Below are positions 27,623-35,780 of a stretch of 64,000 bases of DNA, piece after piece. The position numbers and the translations under genes are program-made. The stretch's first letter is position 1; every line of letters begins with the position of its first letter. Source of the DNA: Bacillota bacterium (GTDB taxonomy: Bacteria > Bacillota > Clostridia > Saccharofermentanales > Saccharofermentanaceae); assembly GCA_023397475.1 (NCBI GenBank), contig JAEWUD010000037.1, positions 1 through 64,000 on the forward strand, read 5' to 3'. The notes below the pieces were generated by a model, which saw only the letters and a program-made list of their open reading frames with translations, did no database searches and had not been told where the DNA came from.

Positions 27623-28180
27623 TTATGATCCTTCCTTCATCGTATAGGTGTGGTCGCAATGGTCGGCGCCCTCCATCAGTGTGTAGGTCCGCGTGAATTC
27701 GATCGACGGATTGAAGCCCTCAGTCAGTGCCTTGTCGCCGCGACAGGCAAGATGGTACAAGATGTCCTTGCAGCCGAAAATCTCGCCGAGCTGCACGTAC
27801 GGGCATTTGGTGCAGTGCATCACCGTGCGGTTGTCTGTGCGTTCCGCGGTGTACTCGAAGCCGAGCGGAATCAGGGTTTCCCAGAGCAGGCGCAGGATGT
27901 CATCGATCGTATTCGTCGGGCTGTTCGCCGCCATTTCCTTCCATTCTGCCCCAATATGCGCGTCGACCACTTTGTCGAGCACCGCGAAAACAGTCTTCTC
28001 GCCATATGCGTCAATGAGCTCTCGGATCAGAACATGCTTGGGAGTCTCGGAAGTCCAGCCTTTGGACAATGCGATGAGCACCGTGTCTTCCTCCGGCGTC
28101 ATGGTCAACAGTTCCATCTTCGGTGTCGCGAACCACGGTGTCAAATACGGGAGAAAGGTCAGAATCGGATCCTTGGTCAT
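27623..28180 (-). CDS. L-2-amino-thiazoline-4-carboxylic acid hydrolase-like protein
   Basis: A 185-residue cytosolic protein. The C-terminal half carries HCTKCPYVQLGEIFGCKDIL and a late DHCDHTY, the Cys/His pattern of the ATC hydrolase-like family (PF14196). The founding enzyme opens the thiazoline ring of ATC to S-carbamoyl-cysteine. Most family members have no proven substrate. AGGAGGAG precedes the ATG at 28180. It lies upstream of trmB in the same direction, and within a few kb of cysteine and methionine genes, but a sulfur-related role here is only a guess. Confidence 0.78.
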   Translation of the reverse strand: MTKDPILTFLPYLTPWFATPKMELLTMTPEEDTVLIALSKGWTSETPKHVLIRELIDAYGEKTVFAVLDKVVDAHIGAEWKEMAANSPTNTIDDILRLLWETLIPLGFEYTAERTDNRTVMHCTKCPYVQLGEIFGCKDILYHLACRGDKALTEGFNPSIEFTRTYTLMEGADHCDHTYTMKEGS

Positions 28181-28373
28181 TAGTTTCTCCTCCTATACGT
28201 GATATCTATGAACTTCAGATATTCGGTTCTTTTATCTTGCGCGAAAAGTCTCTCTTACTTGAAAAGTATTTCTTTCCCAAAAAGCCTCTTACTCGAAAAG
28301 CCTCGTGCTCTAAGTCTCTACTGTTCTAGAAAACTCAGATTTCCCGAGATCTCTTCACCCATCCGCAAACATC

Positions 28374-28961
28374 TCAACCCCCAAACCCCATCGCTCTCTT
28401 CACCGTCTTCATCTCTTCTTCCGACGTCAGTACGCGAAGCAGCTGGAATGCGACTTCCGGCGCCGTCTCGGGGCAGTACGATGTGATGACATTGTCGTCG
28501 ATGACAACCGGACGGTTGACGACGTGGACGCCGTAAGTAGCGAGCTGCTTCTGGCGGTAACCGTCTCGCAGGTGATAGGTGGTCGCCTTTCGGCCGGCTA
28601 GGATTCCGCTCTTCCCTAAGGTCAGTGCGGCGACACAGACCGAGGCGATCGGTTTCTTTTCGCGATCGAAAAGGCGGATCAGTTCAAGAAACTTCTCGTC
28701 GAAGGCCTCTTCATAGAATCCGTATTCCTCGAACCCGCCGGGAATTGCCAGGGCGTCGTAGTTTTCCGGGCGAACCTCGTCGATCAGAGTGTCGACGATC
28801 ATCGGCACGCCGAAGGTGCTGACGACGGTCTTTGTGAATCCGCACGTCGTCACATGGACGTCGATCCCGAAATCATTTCGCGCCCAACCGAGCACGTCGA
28901 TGAAGACACTCATCTCCATCGTCTCAAATCCTTTGGCGAGCAGTAATAATACGTTCATCAT
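28374..28961 (-). CDS. DJ-1/PfpI family protein
   Basis: A 195-residue single-domain protein of the DJ-1/ThiJ/PfpI superfamily. Visible marks are MNVLLLLAKGFETMEMSVFID with the conserved Glu after the first strand, the PGGFEEYGFYE loop, and the nucleophile elbow PIASVCVAALTLGKSG with the reactive Cys near residue 107. Family members act as glyoxalases, deglycases, chaperones or amidases; the exact role is not decidable here. AAAGGATGCAC precedes tandem ATGs at 28961. It starts 30 bases after the metH stop, so it may be the last gene of the methionine operon. Confidence 0.87.
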   Translation of the reverse strand: MMNVLLLLAKGFETMEMSVFIDVLGWARNDFGIDVHVTTCGFTKTVVSTFGVPMIVDTLIDEVRPENYDALAIPGGFEEYGFYEEAFDEKFLELIRLFDREKKPIASVCVAALTLGKSGILAGRKATTYHLRDGYRQKQLATYGVHVVNRPVVIDDNVITSYCPETAPEVAFQLLRVLTSEEEMKTVKRAMGFGG

Positions 28962-28991
28962 TGTGCATCCTTTATGAATATTTATGCAGAA

Positions 28992-31535
28992 TTACTGGAT
29001 GATTCTCTGCGCGATCTCGGCGGCGGACTTGGCATCGGCCGCGTAGTAATCGGCGTGGATCTCGTCGGCGACATCCTGGGTCAGCACGGCGCCACCGACC
29101 AGAATTGGGCAGACGTCGGGGATGGTTTTGAGATCATCGATCGTTCGCTTCATCGAGGAGACGGTTGTCGTCATCAAGGCCGACAGTCCGATCATGCGCG
29201 GGTGATGCGTGTGATACGCTTCGACAACGCGCGACGGGGGCACATCTTTACCGAGATCGATGACCGCGAAGCCGTAGCTCTCGAGGATGACGCGGACGAT
29301 ATTCTTTCCGATATCGTGGATGTCGCCTTCGACGGTGGCCAGAAGGATCGGGCCTTTGACCTGATCGGTATCCTTGGGCGGGAAGGCTTCTTTGAGGACA
29401 GCAAACGCGGCTTTGGTCGTCTCGGCCGACAGAATCAGCTGCGGCAGGTAGAGGCGTCCAGATTCGTAGCGGCGGCCGACCTCGTCGAGGCCGGGGATCA
29501 GATCGTCGGCGATGATCGCAAGCGCATCGCGCGTGCGAAGCTCCGACTGGACCTTCTCACGGATCGCGTCTTTCAGGCCGGAAATGACCATCTCTTGCAG
29601 TGACATATCCTGCGCGGAAGCTGTGGATGTTCCCGAAGCGCCCGAAGCGCCCGAAGCGCCGGTGGCTCTTGATGCGCCTGAAGCGCCTGACTTGTTGGCA
29701 CCAGAAGTGCCCGCACGACTCCCCGCACCGGCCGATCCGCCGGGAATATCTCCCGCGTGGCGCTCGATATAGCGCATGCTGTCCGGATCCTTGTAGGTCA
29801 GGACCGCCGCCGCGTCGACCGCACTCATCAACTCCTCGTCGAGAGGATTCATGATCGGCATGTCGAGGCCTGCGTAGATCGCCATCGCGAGGAAGGTCTT
29901 ATTGATGAGCGGCCGGTTCGGTAGGCCAAAGGAGACGTTACTGAGTCCCAAGGCGGTGTGAACGCCAAGGCGCTCCTTGACCATCGCGACAGCCTTGAGC
30001 GTCTGAGCGACTTCCCGTTGTTGCGCCGAGGCGGTCAGGACGAGGCAGTCGATCATGACATCGGATTTATCGATGCCGTACTCTGCCGCCGTGCGGATAA
30101 TGCGCTCGGCGATCGCGAAACGATCCTCCGCCAGAGGCGGGATGCCGTTCTCGTCGAGGGTCAGTCCGAGGACCACGCCGCCGTATTTCTTGACGATCGG
30201 GAAAACCGCCTCCATCACTTCTTTCTTACCGTTGACGGAGTTGATCAGAGGTTTGCCGTTATAGATACGGCAGGCGCGTTCGAGCGCCTCCGGGTCGGAG
30301 CTGTCGATCTGTAGTGGCAGGGAGATGATCTCCTGGACTTTCTCGATGACCTTCACCATCACGGCGGGCTCGTCAAGTCCGGGAAGACCGACGTTCACGT
30401 CGAGAAGGTCCGCGCCGGCCTTCTCCTGCGCGATTGCCTCGAGCAAAATCTCGTCGTAGCGCGCACCGAGGAGCGCTTCCTTCATCTTCTTCTTGCCGGT
30501 CGGATTCAAGCGCTCGCCGCAGAGCAGGACGCGCTCGCCGAACGTGACGCACTGGCTTCCGCTCGTGACGCGGGTTTTGCGTAGGACTTCGCGGTGCCCG
30601 ACGGATACGCCGGTCAGGAGTCCCTTTACCTTGCGAATATATTCCGGCGTCGTGCCGCAGCAACCGCCTACAACGGCGGCGCCTTCCTTCACGAACTCCA
30701 CGATATATTCACTGAACTCGTCGACCGTTACATTGTAGAACGTCTGATTGTCGCGATAGACCGGAAGTCCCGCGTTCGGCTGGACGATGACCGGTCGGGT
30801 CGCGGCGGCAAGTATCCGACGAATAATCGGAGCCATCTCCTTGGGTCCGAGCGAGCAGTTGACGCCGATGACGTCCGCGCCGATTGCCTCGAGAACCGCG
30901 ACGGCTGTCTCCGGTGTCGCGCCCATAAGGGTCTTCTCGTTGCCCACGAATGTCATGGACGAGAAGATCGGAAGATCGGTCGTCTCCCGCGCTGCCAGAA
31001 CGGCGGCCTTCATCTCGTAGAGATCGGATACGGTCTCGATCAGGATACCGTCAACGAGATCCTTCGCGACTTCAATCTGTTCGCGAAAAGCTTCATATGC
31101 ATCCTCAAACGCCAAGGTTCCCGAGGGCTTCAGAAGCACGCCAAGAGAGCCGATATCGAAGATCAAGAAGCACTCCTTCTCAATTCCTGCAGCCACGCAG
31201 CGCTGCTTTTCGCGCAAGATCGCCTCGCGCCCGTTACAGACAGCGGCCTCGATCACCTCGCGGATCGAATAGCCGGTGCTCTCCATATGGAAGCGGTTGG
31301 TGCCGAGGGTATTCGTGAGGATACAGTCGGATCCGGCCGCAAGATAGGCGCTCTGGATGTCGACGACCCAGTCGGGATGCGTAAGATTAATGACCTCGGG
31401 GAGCTCTCCGGGCTTCATTCCGTGAAGCTGGAGCTGCGAGCCCATGCCGCCGTCGAATAGTAGCGGCTTCTCGCCGATACGGCTGAGGAGGCGTCGGGCT
31501 TTCTCGCTGCGGTTTACGAATTTGTCTGATAACAT
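28992..31535 (-). CDS. metH: Cobalamin-dependent methionine synthase lacking the reactivation domain
   Basis: An 847-residue enzyme that transfers a methyl group from methyltetrahydrofolate to homocysteine. Domains: homocysteine-binding barrel (about 20-310; zinc-ligand Cys in GVNCS and GGCCGT); pterin-binding barrel (about 330-590; GERLNPTGKK, DVNVG); a Gly/Ala/Ser linker (about 597-642) encoded by 9-bp tandem repeats; helical cap and cobalamin domain (650-847) with EGDIHDIG, whose His near 740 is the lower axial cobalt ligand. The AdoMet-binding reactivation domain is absent and is supplied by the overlapping gene upstream (22-base overlap). GGAGGAATC precedes ATG 31535. Confidence 0.93.
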   Translation of the reverse strand: MLSDKFVNRSEKARRLLSRIGEKPLLFDGGMGSQLQLHGMKPGELPEVINLTHPDWVVDIQSAYLAAGSDCILTNTLGTNRFHMESTGYSIREVIEAAVCNGREAILREKQRCVAAGIEKECFLIFDIGSLGVLLKPSGTLAFEDAYEAFREQIEVAKDLVDGILIETVSDLYEMKAAVLAARETTDLPIFSSMTFVGNEKTLMGATPETAVAVLEAIGADVIGVNCSLGPKEMAPIIRRILAAATRPVIVQPNAGLPVYRDNQTFYNVTVDEFSEYIVEFVKEGAAVVGGCCGTTPEYIRKVKGLLTGVSVGHREVLRKTRVTSGSQCVTFGERVLLCGERLNPTGKKKMKEALLGARYDEILLEAIAQEKAGADLLDVNVGLPGLDEPAVMVKVIEKVQEIISLPLQIDSSDPEALERACRIYNGKPLINSVNGKKEVMEAVFPIVKKYGGVVLGLTLDENGIPPLAEDRFAIAERIIRTAAEYGIDKSDVMIDCLVLTASAQQREVAQTLKAVAMVKERLGVHTALGLSNVSFGLPNRPLINKTFLAMAIYAGLDMPIMNPLDEELMSAVDAAAVLTYKDPDSMRYIERHAGDIPGGSAGAGSRAGTSGANKSGASGASRATGASGASGASGTSTASAQDMSLQEMVISGLKDAIREKVQSELRTRDALAIIADDLIPGLDEVGRRYESGRLYLPQLILSAETTKAAFAVLKEAFPPKDTDQVKGPILLATVEGDIHDIGKNIVRVILESYGFAVIDLGKDVPPSRVVEAYHTHHPRMIGLSALMTTTVSSMKRTIDDLKTIPDVCPILVGGAVLTQDVADEIHADYYAADAKSAAEIAQRIIQ

Positions 31536-32167
31536 ACGGTATGATTCCTCCGAAATTCACAGGTTTCGAACATCCGGCAACCCTCACAGCTGCGTTTCTT
31601 CTTGGTCGCTCCGATCCCGACAAAGCCGGTGATGGACTTACTCGGCACCAGTAGAAAGCGCTCTGTCGACGTGAGTCCGATGCGTTTATTCGCGTCAAGC
31701 ACGGACAGGATCTCCCTCTGCATCGAGAGTGGGACGTCGCCGTACCCCGGGCTGTAGCGGAAGGTCGCGCGTTCAATCGGAAGCGCTTCCTCTGTCTGAT
31801 CGCAGCTAAGCTCGATCAGTGCCCCGGATGCAGCATCCATCATAACGTATTTTGCCATATCCGTGTAGGACATGTACCGCAGCCTCGTGTCGAGGGCGGT
31901 CCCGAGTGTTCCCGCGATGAGAAGCACTTCCTGGCAGTTCTTCAGGTGATCCTGCAGATCCTTGTGGCCCAGGTCGATCCGGGCGTCGATCGTCCGGGCG
32001 CCGTCCGTCCCGATCAGCGGGAAGATCCGGTGCACCGTGCGCGGCTCGGCTACACGCAGAACCTCGTCGATCGCGTCGTCGAGACGGCGGTTCTCCTCCT
32101 CCGACAGGGCGTCATCGGGCGTTCGCAGATAGCGGAGCGTTGATTCTCTTAAACGCAACTTATCCAT
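31514..32167 (-). CDS. Methionine synthase activation-domain protein (split MetH)
   Basis: A 217-residue stand-alone version of the C-terminal AdoMet-binding domain of MetH, which re-methylates cob(II)alamin after accidental oxidation. The signature RYSPGYGDVPLSMQ is near 138-151, followed by KRIGLTSTERFLLVPSKSI. A late Cys cluster (CEGCRMFETC) may bind metal. ATG 32167 overlaps the TGA of cysK by one base (TGATG), with GGGAGAG upstream. The end overlaps metH by 22 bases. The order cysK, activation protein, metH indicates one operon. A TTG at 32170 is an alternative start. Confidence 0.9.
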   Translation of the reverse strand: MDKLRLRESTLRYLRTPDDALSEEENRRLDDAIDEVLRVAEPRTVHRIFPLIGTDGARTIDARIDLGHKDLQDHLKNCQEVLLIAGTLGTALDTRLRYMSYTDMAKYVMMDAASGALIELSCDQTEEALPIERATFRYSPGYGDVPLSMQREILSVLDANKRIGLTSTERFLLVPSKSITGFVGIGATKKKRSCEGCRMFETCEFRRNHTVCYQTNS

Positions 32168-33105
32168 CAATTCTCTCCCGAAAACAGTTCCGTCGAGAGA
32201 TATCTCTCCCCCGTATCCGGCAGCAGAACGACAATCGTCTTGCCCCGGTTCTCCGGGCGCTGCGCGAGGATTCCCGCCGCGTGCAAGGCCGCGCCGGAGG
32301 AGATACCGATCAGAAGGCCCTCAGTTGCGGCGCAGAGTCGCGCGGCAGCGAAGGCGTCATGGGTTCCGACCGTGATGATCTCATCGTAAATATTGCGATC
32401 CAATATCGGCGGGACGAAATTCGCGCCGATGCCCTGCAATGCGTGTCTTCCCGTCCGACCTTCGGACAGAAGCGGCGAGTCGGCAGGTTCGACGGCAACG
32501 ATTGTTACCCCGGGCTTCTTTTCGCGCAGGAGAGAGCCGACGCCGGTGATCGTACCGCCGGTTCCGATGCCGGCGACGAAGATATCGACCTCACCGTCAG
32601 TATCGCGCCAGATCTCTTCGCCCGTCGTCCGGCGATGGACCGCGGGATTCGCGGGGTTCTCGAACTGCTGCGGCATATAGGCTCCGGGCGTCTCCGCGAC
32701 GATTCTCTCGGCGGCGGCGATCGAGCCGCGCATCCCGTCGGGACCCGGTGTCAGAACAATCTCGGCACCCAGGGCGGCGAGGAGGCTTCTGCGTTCCACG
32801 CTCATCGTCTCCGGCATCGTAAGAATCAGGCGATATCCGCGGGATGCGGCGACAAAGGCCAGGCCGATGCCTGTATTTCCGCTGGTCGGTTCGACGATCG
32901 TCGAGCCCGGCGTAAGAAGGCCGCGCGCTTCGGCGTCCTCGATCATTGCAAGGCCGACACGGTCCTTGACAGAAGACAGAGGGTTGAAGCTCTCGACCTT
33001 GGCCAGAAGACGAGCTGTTGATCCGACTCTCCCGGCATAGCGTGAGATCTCAAGAAGTGGGGTGTTGCCGACAAGCTCGGGTAAGGAGTGATAGATCTTA
33101 GCCAT
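32167..33105 (-). CDS. cysK: Cysteine synthase A (O-acetylserine sulfhydrylase)
   Basis: A 312-residue PLP enzyme that makes cysteine from O-acetylserine and sulfide. The PLP lysine is K47 in SSVKDR. The substrate loop EPTSGNTGIG is at 72-81 and the phosphate-binding GTGGTITG near 175. Length is typical. The gene is translationally coupled to the MetH activation gene (TGATG). A 29-bp dyad lies upstream at 33129-33157 and may be an operator. The plain CysK reading is preferred to cystathionine beta-synthase because there is no CBS-domain extension. Confidence 0.93.
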   Translation of the reverse strand: MAKIYHSLPELVGNTPLLEISRYAGRVGSTARLLAKVESFNPLSSVKDRVGLAMIEDAEARGLLTPGSTIVEPTSGNTGIGLAFVAASRGYRLILTMPETMSVERRSLLAALGAEIVLTPGPDGMRGSIAAAERIVAETPGAYMPQQFENPANPAVHRRTTGEEIWRDTDGEVDIFVAGIGTGGTITGVGSLLREKKPGVTIVAVEPADSPLLSEGRTGRHALQGIGANFVPPILDRNIYDEIITVGTHDAFAAARLCAATEGLLIGISSGAALHAAGILAQRPENRGKTIVVLLPDTGERYLSTELFSGEN

Positions 33106-33128
33106 GGAGATTGTCCTCCGTTACGATT

Positions 33129-33157
33129 TAGGTTATATGCCTATAGTTATATACCTA
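33129..33157 (-). promoter_or_regulatory. Imperfect 29-bp dyad upstream of cysK
   Basis: TAGGTTATATGC, then a short centre, then ATATACCTA: the outer arms TAGGT/ACCTA and inner TATA segments pair symmetrically. The minus strand also shows two direct copies of TAGGYATATAACY. It sits 24-52 bases before the cysK start, in operator position. The identity of any regulator (for example a CymR-type repressor) is a guess. Confidence 0.45.
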
Positions 33158-33248
33158 TTAATGGAATAACGAATATGCATCGATCGGTTGTACCACAGTT
33201 TGGCTAGTGAGATACGTCCATCCGTGGTTCCGCAGACAACAAAGCGAA

Positions 33249-34445
33249 TCAGTCCATCGGTTCCTCAATGGCCAGCAGCTTCTGCATTCGGTCGAAGGCC
33301 TTTTCGAGAATCGCGCGCGGGCAGGCGATGTTGATGCGCTGATATCCCTCACCTTCCGGTCCGAACATCGTCCCGTGATCGAGCCAGACGCCGGCGTCGT
33401 GCAAGAACTTCCTGCCAAGAACGCGATCATCTTGTTCGTAGGCGGAGAAATCCACCCACAGAAGATAGGTTCCGTCCGGCTCGATGAAGCGAGCCATCGG
33501 GAAATCCGCGGCGAGACGTTCGCGGACATAGTTGAGATTTTCCGTGAGGTAGCGAAGAAGCGCCTCGAGCCATGGCTCACCCTCGTCATACGCGGCTTTG
33601 CACGCGATCAGGCCCATGACATTTGGCTGGCTGTAACCGGTCCGGCGGCTCTCCGCCTCATAGCGACGACGCAGCTCCTCATTCGTAATCACAAGATTTG
33701 CGATCTGGAGGCCTGCGAGGTTGAAGGTCTTGCCCGGCGAGGTTGCCGTAATCGTCAGATTCTCGATCTCCGGCGAGATCGAGGCGAGGACCGTGTGGCG
33801 ATGACCCTCGAACATGAAATCCGCATGGATCTCATCCGAATAAACATATACATGGTGGCGAATACAGATCTCGGCGATGCGCGCGAGCTCCTCTCGGGAC
33901 CAGACGCGCCCGACCGGATTATGTGGGCTCGAGAAAATGAAGAGCTTGACGCGTTTTAACGAGATCTGGTGCTCGAAATCGTCGAAATCGATCTCGTAGC
34001 GCCCATCCTTCTCTACGAGAGGGTTATTGATCAGCATGCGATCGAGATCGCGGATAGCTCCGCCGAAAGGATAGTAGACCGGGCGCTGAATCATGACCGA
34101 ATCGCCCGGATTTGTGAGCGCGGAGATCGTATTATAGAGACTGAAGACGACACCCGGCGATGTAACAATGTTACAAACATCGGTTTTGTAGCCATATCGA
34201 CGATCGAGCCAGGAACGGACCGATTCGAAGTACTCATCGGTGGCATCCGAGTACCCATAGAGGCCCGAACGGCTTCTTTCGGCAATTCTCTCATTGACGC
34301 AGGGCGGAGACTTGAAATCCATGTCCGCAACCCATAGCGGAATCACGTCCTCCGGTGCTCCGTAGCGCTTCCCGTAGTCGAGCTTGATCGAGAAGGAATC
34401 TTTGCGGTCCAGGACCTCGTCAAAGTCGAATAAATGCTCCTTCAT
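33249..34445 (-). CDS. PatB/MalY-type pyridoxal-phosphate C-S lyase (cystathionine beta-lyase-like)
   Basis: A 398-residue fold-type I PLP enzyme. The N-terminus IPLWVADMDFKSPP (35-48) is diagnostic of the MalY/PatB branch. SSPHNPVGR is at 172-180, SDEIHADF at 203-210, and the Schiff-base lysine is K239 in SPGKTFNLAG. These enzymes cleave cystathionine or cysteine conjugates to homocysteine or thiols. Immediately upstream of cysK and metH, it completes a route from cystathionine to methionine. AAGGAGATGAGGGT precedes ATG 34445. The gap of 143 bases to cysK contains the dyad, so cysK may have its own promoter. Confidence 0.9.
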   Translation of the reverse strand: MKEHLFDFDEVLDRKDSFSIKLDYGKRYGAPEDVIPLWVADMDFKSPPCVNERIAERSRSGLYGYSDATDEYFESVRSWLDRRYGYKTDVCNIVTSPGVVFSLYNTISALTNPGDSVMIQRPVYYPFGGAIRDLDRMLINNPLVEKDGRYEIDFDDFEHQISLKRVKLFIFSSPHNPVGRVWSREELARIAEICIRHHVYVYSDEIHADFMFEGHRHTVLASISPEIENLTITATSPGKTFNLAGLQIANLVITNEELRRRYEAESRRTGYSQPNVMGLIACKAAYDEGEPWLEALLRYLTENLNYVRERLAADFPMARFIEPDGTYLLWVDFSAYEQDDRVLGRKFLHDAGVWLDHGTMFGPEGEGYQRINIACPRAILEKAFDRMQKLLAIEEPMD

Positions 34446-34533
34446 ACCCTCATCTCCTTCACATCGATTGGTATCTATATGCGAAAATGGCCCTTTTGTA
34501 TCTTTCTTCGGACAGTGCTTCTTGTATCTTCTC

Positions 34534-34566
34534 GCGAAAAGCCGTTATTGTTTCTTTTCGCGAAAA
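34534..34566. repeat. CGCGAAAA-containing hairpin between hydE and patB
   Basis: TCGCGAAAAG and CTTTTCGCGA form a perfect 10-bp stem around a 12-base loop. There is no T-run on the minus strand, so it is not a classical terminator. It contains two copies of the octamer that is over-represented across the window. Confidence 0.6.
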
Positions 34567-34581
34567 ATCCTTCTATTTACT

Positions 34582-35748
34582 TTACTCTGTCACCTCGAAG
34601 TCGATATGGTCGCCTCGTTCATAGTCCGGTTGATTTCCCGACCGAATGATCCGCCCGTTCAGGCACTGTTGGCAGCTCGCCGCATCGTCGCCCGTACAGA
34701 TCTTGTCATCGTACAACGCGTAATCCTCACGGACCCCCATCGGCGACAGATTCGGCATGACGACGTTCGCTCCGTAGGAGAAACCCTTCTCGCGCCCCGT
34801 CTTATCCGCGGTACCGAGAGCCGTCGTCGACGGCATCAGGGCTTTGGGCACCATCAGCCGAGTCAACGCGATCATGATCAGCGTCATCCGGACCGATCCG
34901 GGAGCTTCATTCGCGAACTTCGTTCCGGCGGACGGCAGGAACGGCCCGATGCCGATCATGTGCGGTTCGAGCTCCCGAAGGAACAGGAGATCCTCGGCCA
35001 ACGTCTCCGGGGTCTGGTAGGGAGAACCGACCATATAGCCCGCGCCGACCTGGAACCCGATCTTTCTGAGCGCATAAAGACATTCTTTTCGCTCGGAAAG
35101 GCGCATCGAGCTCGGGTGCAGCTTATTATAGTGTTCCTCGGACGCCGTCTCGTGGCGCAACAGATACCGATCGGCTCCGGCTTCGATGTACCGGCGGTAC
35201 GTCTCTTCCGTCTTCTCCCCGATCGACAGCGTGATCGCCGCCTTCGGAAACTCCGCGCGGATCGAGCGGATGATGTCACACATCGTGTCGTCGTCGAAGA
35301 ATTTATCTTCCCCGCCCTGTAGGACATAGGAGTTGTACCCGAGGCGTTCCCCCTCGCGGCAGCAAGCGAGAATCTCCTCGCGAGTCAGGCGGTAGCGCTT
35401 CACGTCCCGGCGCGTTCCGTTGATCCCGCAATAATAACAGCCGTTCGTGCAGTAATTTGTGAACTCGATCAGCCCACGAAAAAACACGCGATTCCCGTAA
35501 ACGTGATGGCGGACGGCAAGCGACGCCTGCGAAAGCGCGCGAATAACCTCGTCCTCTTCCTCCGTGCCGGGGCGAACCGGAGTGCCCGCGGCGTCCAACT
35601 CCGCGGCTCTTGACGCAAACCACCGCGTCACACGCGTCAGCTCATCGATCGAGACAGGTTGGCGCGTGGCATCGGAGATCGCCTCATCGCGGCGCTTTTC
35701 GATAAACGATAGGACAAAATCTTGATCTTGTTGTTCTCTATCTGACAT
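34582..35748 (-). CDS. hydE: [FeFe]-hydrogenase maturase HydE (radical SAM)
   Basis: A 388-residue radical-SAM protein. The cluster-binding CTNGCYYC motif places Cys100, Cys104 and Cys107 on the [4Fe-4S] cluster. The preceding RGLIEFTNYC and following RYRLTREEILACCREG are typical of HydE rather than biotin synthase. HydE acts in building the dithiolate-bridged diiron site of [FeFe] hydrogenase. ATG 35748 is chosen for AAGAGGAA upstream; 35784 would add residues with no support. The maturases HydF and HydG and the hydrogenase are not in the window. A methylornithine-synthase (PylB-like) relative is the main alternative. It starts 32 bases after the DUF4153 gene. Confidence 0.82.
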   Translation of the reverse strand: MSDREQQDQDFVLSFIEKRRDEAISDATRQPVSIDELTRVTRWFASRAAELDAAGTPVRPGTEEEDEVIRALSQASLAVRHHVYGNRVFFRGLIEFTNYCTNGCYYCGINGTRRDVKRYRLTREEILACCREGERLGYNSYVLQGGEDKFFDDDTMCDIIRSIRAEFPKAAITLSIGEKTEETYRRYIEAGADRYLLRHETASEEHYNKLHPSSMRLSERKECLYALRKIGFQVGAGYMVGSPYQTPETLAEDLLFLRELEPHMIGIGPFLPSAGTKFANEAPGSVRMTLIMIALTRLMVPKALMPSTTALGTADKTGREKGFSYGANVVMPNLSPMGVREDYALYDDKICTGDDAASCQQCLNGRIIRSGNQPDYERGDHIDFEVTE

Positions 35749-35780
35749 GGTAATTCCTCTTCTTTTCAATATATTCTGCG

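Noticed and set aside
30594..31460. Plus-strand frames antisense to metH, and similar ones antisense to cysK and hydE (32140-33021, 34384-35322)
   Set aside because: They oppose well-supported conserved enzymes and show no family resemblance.
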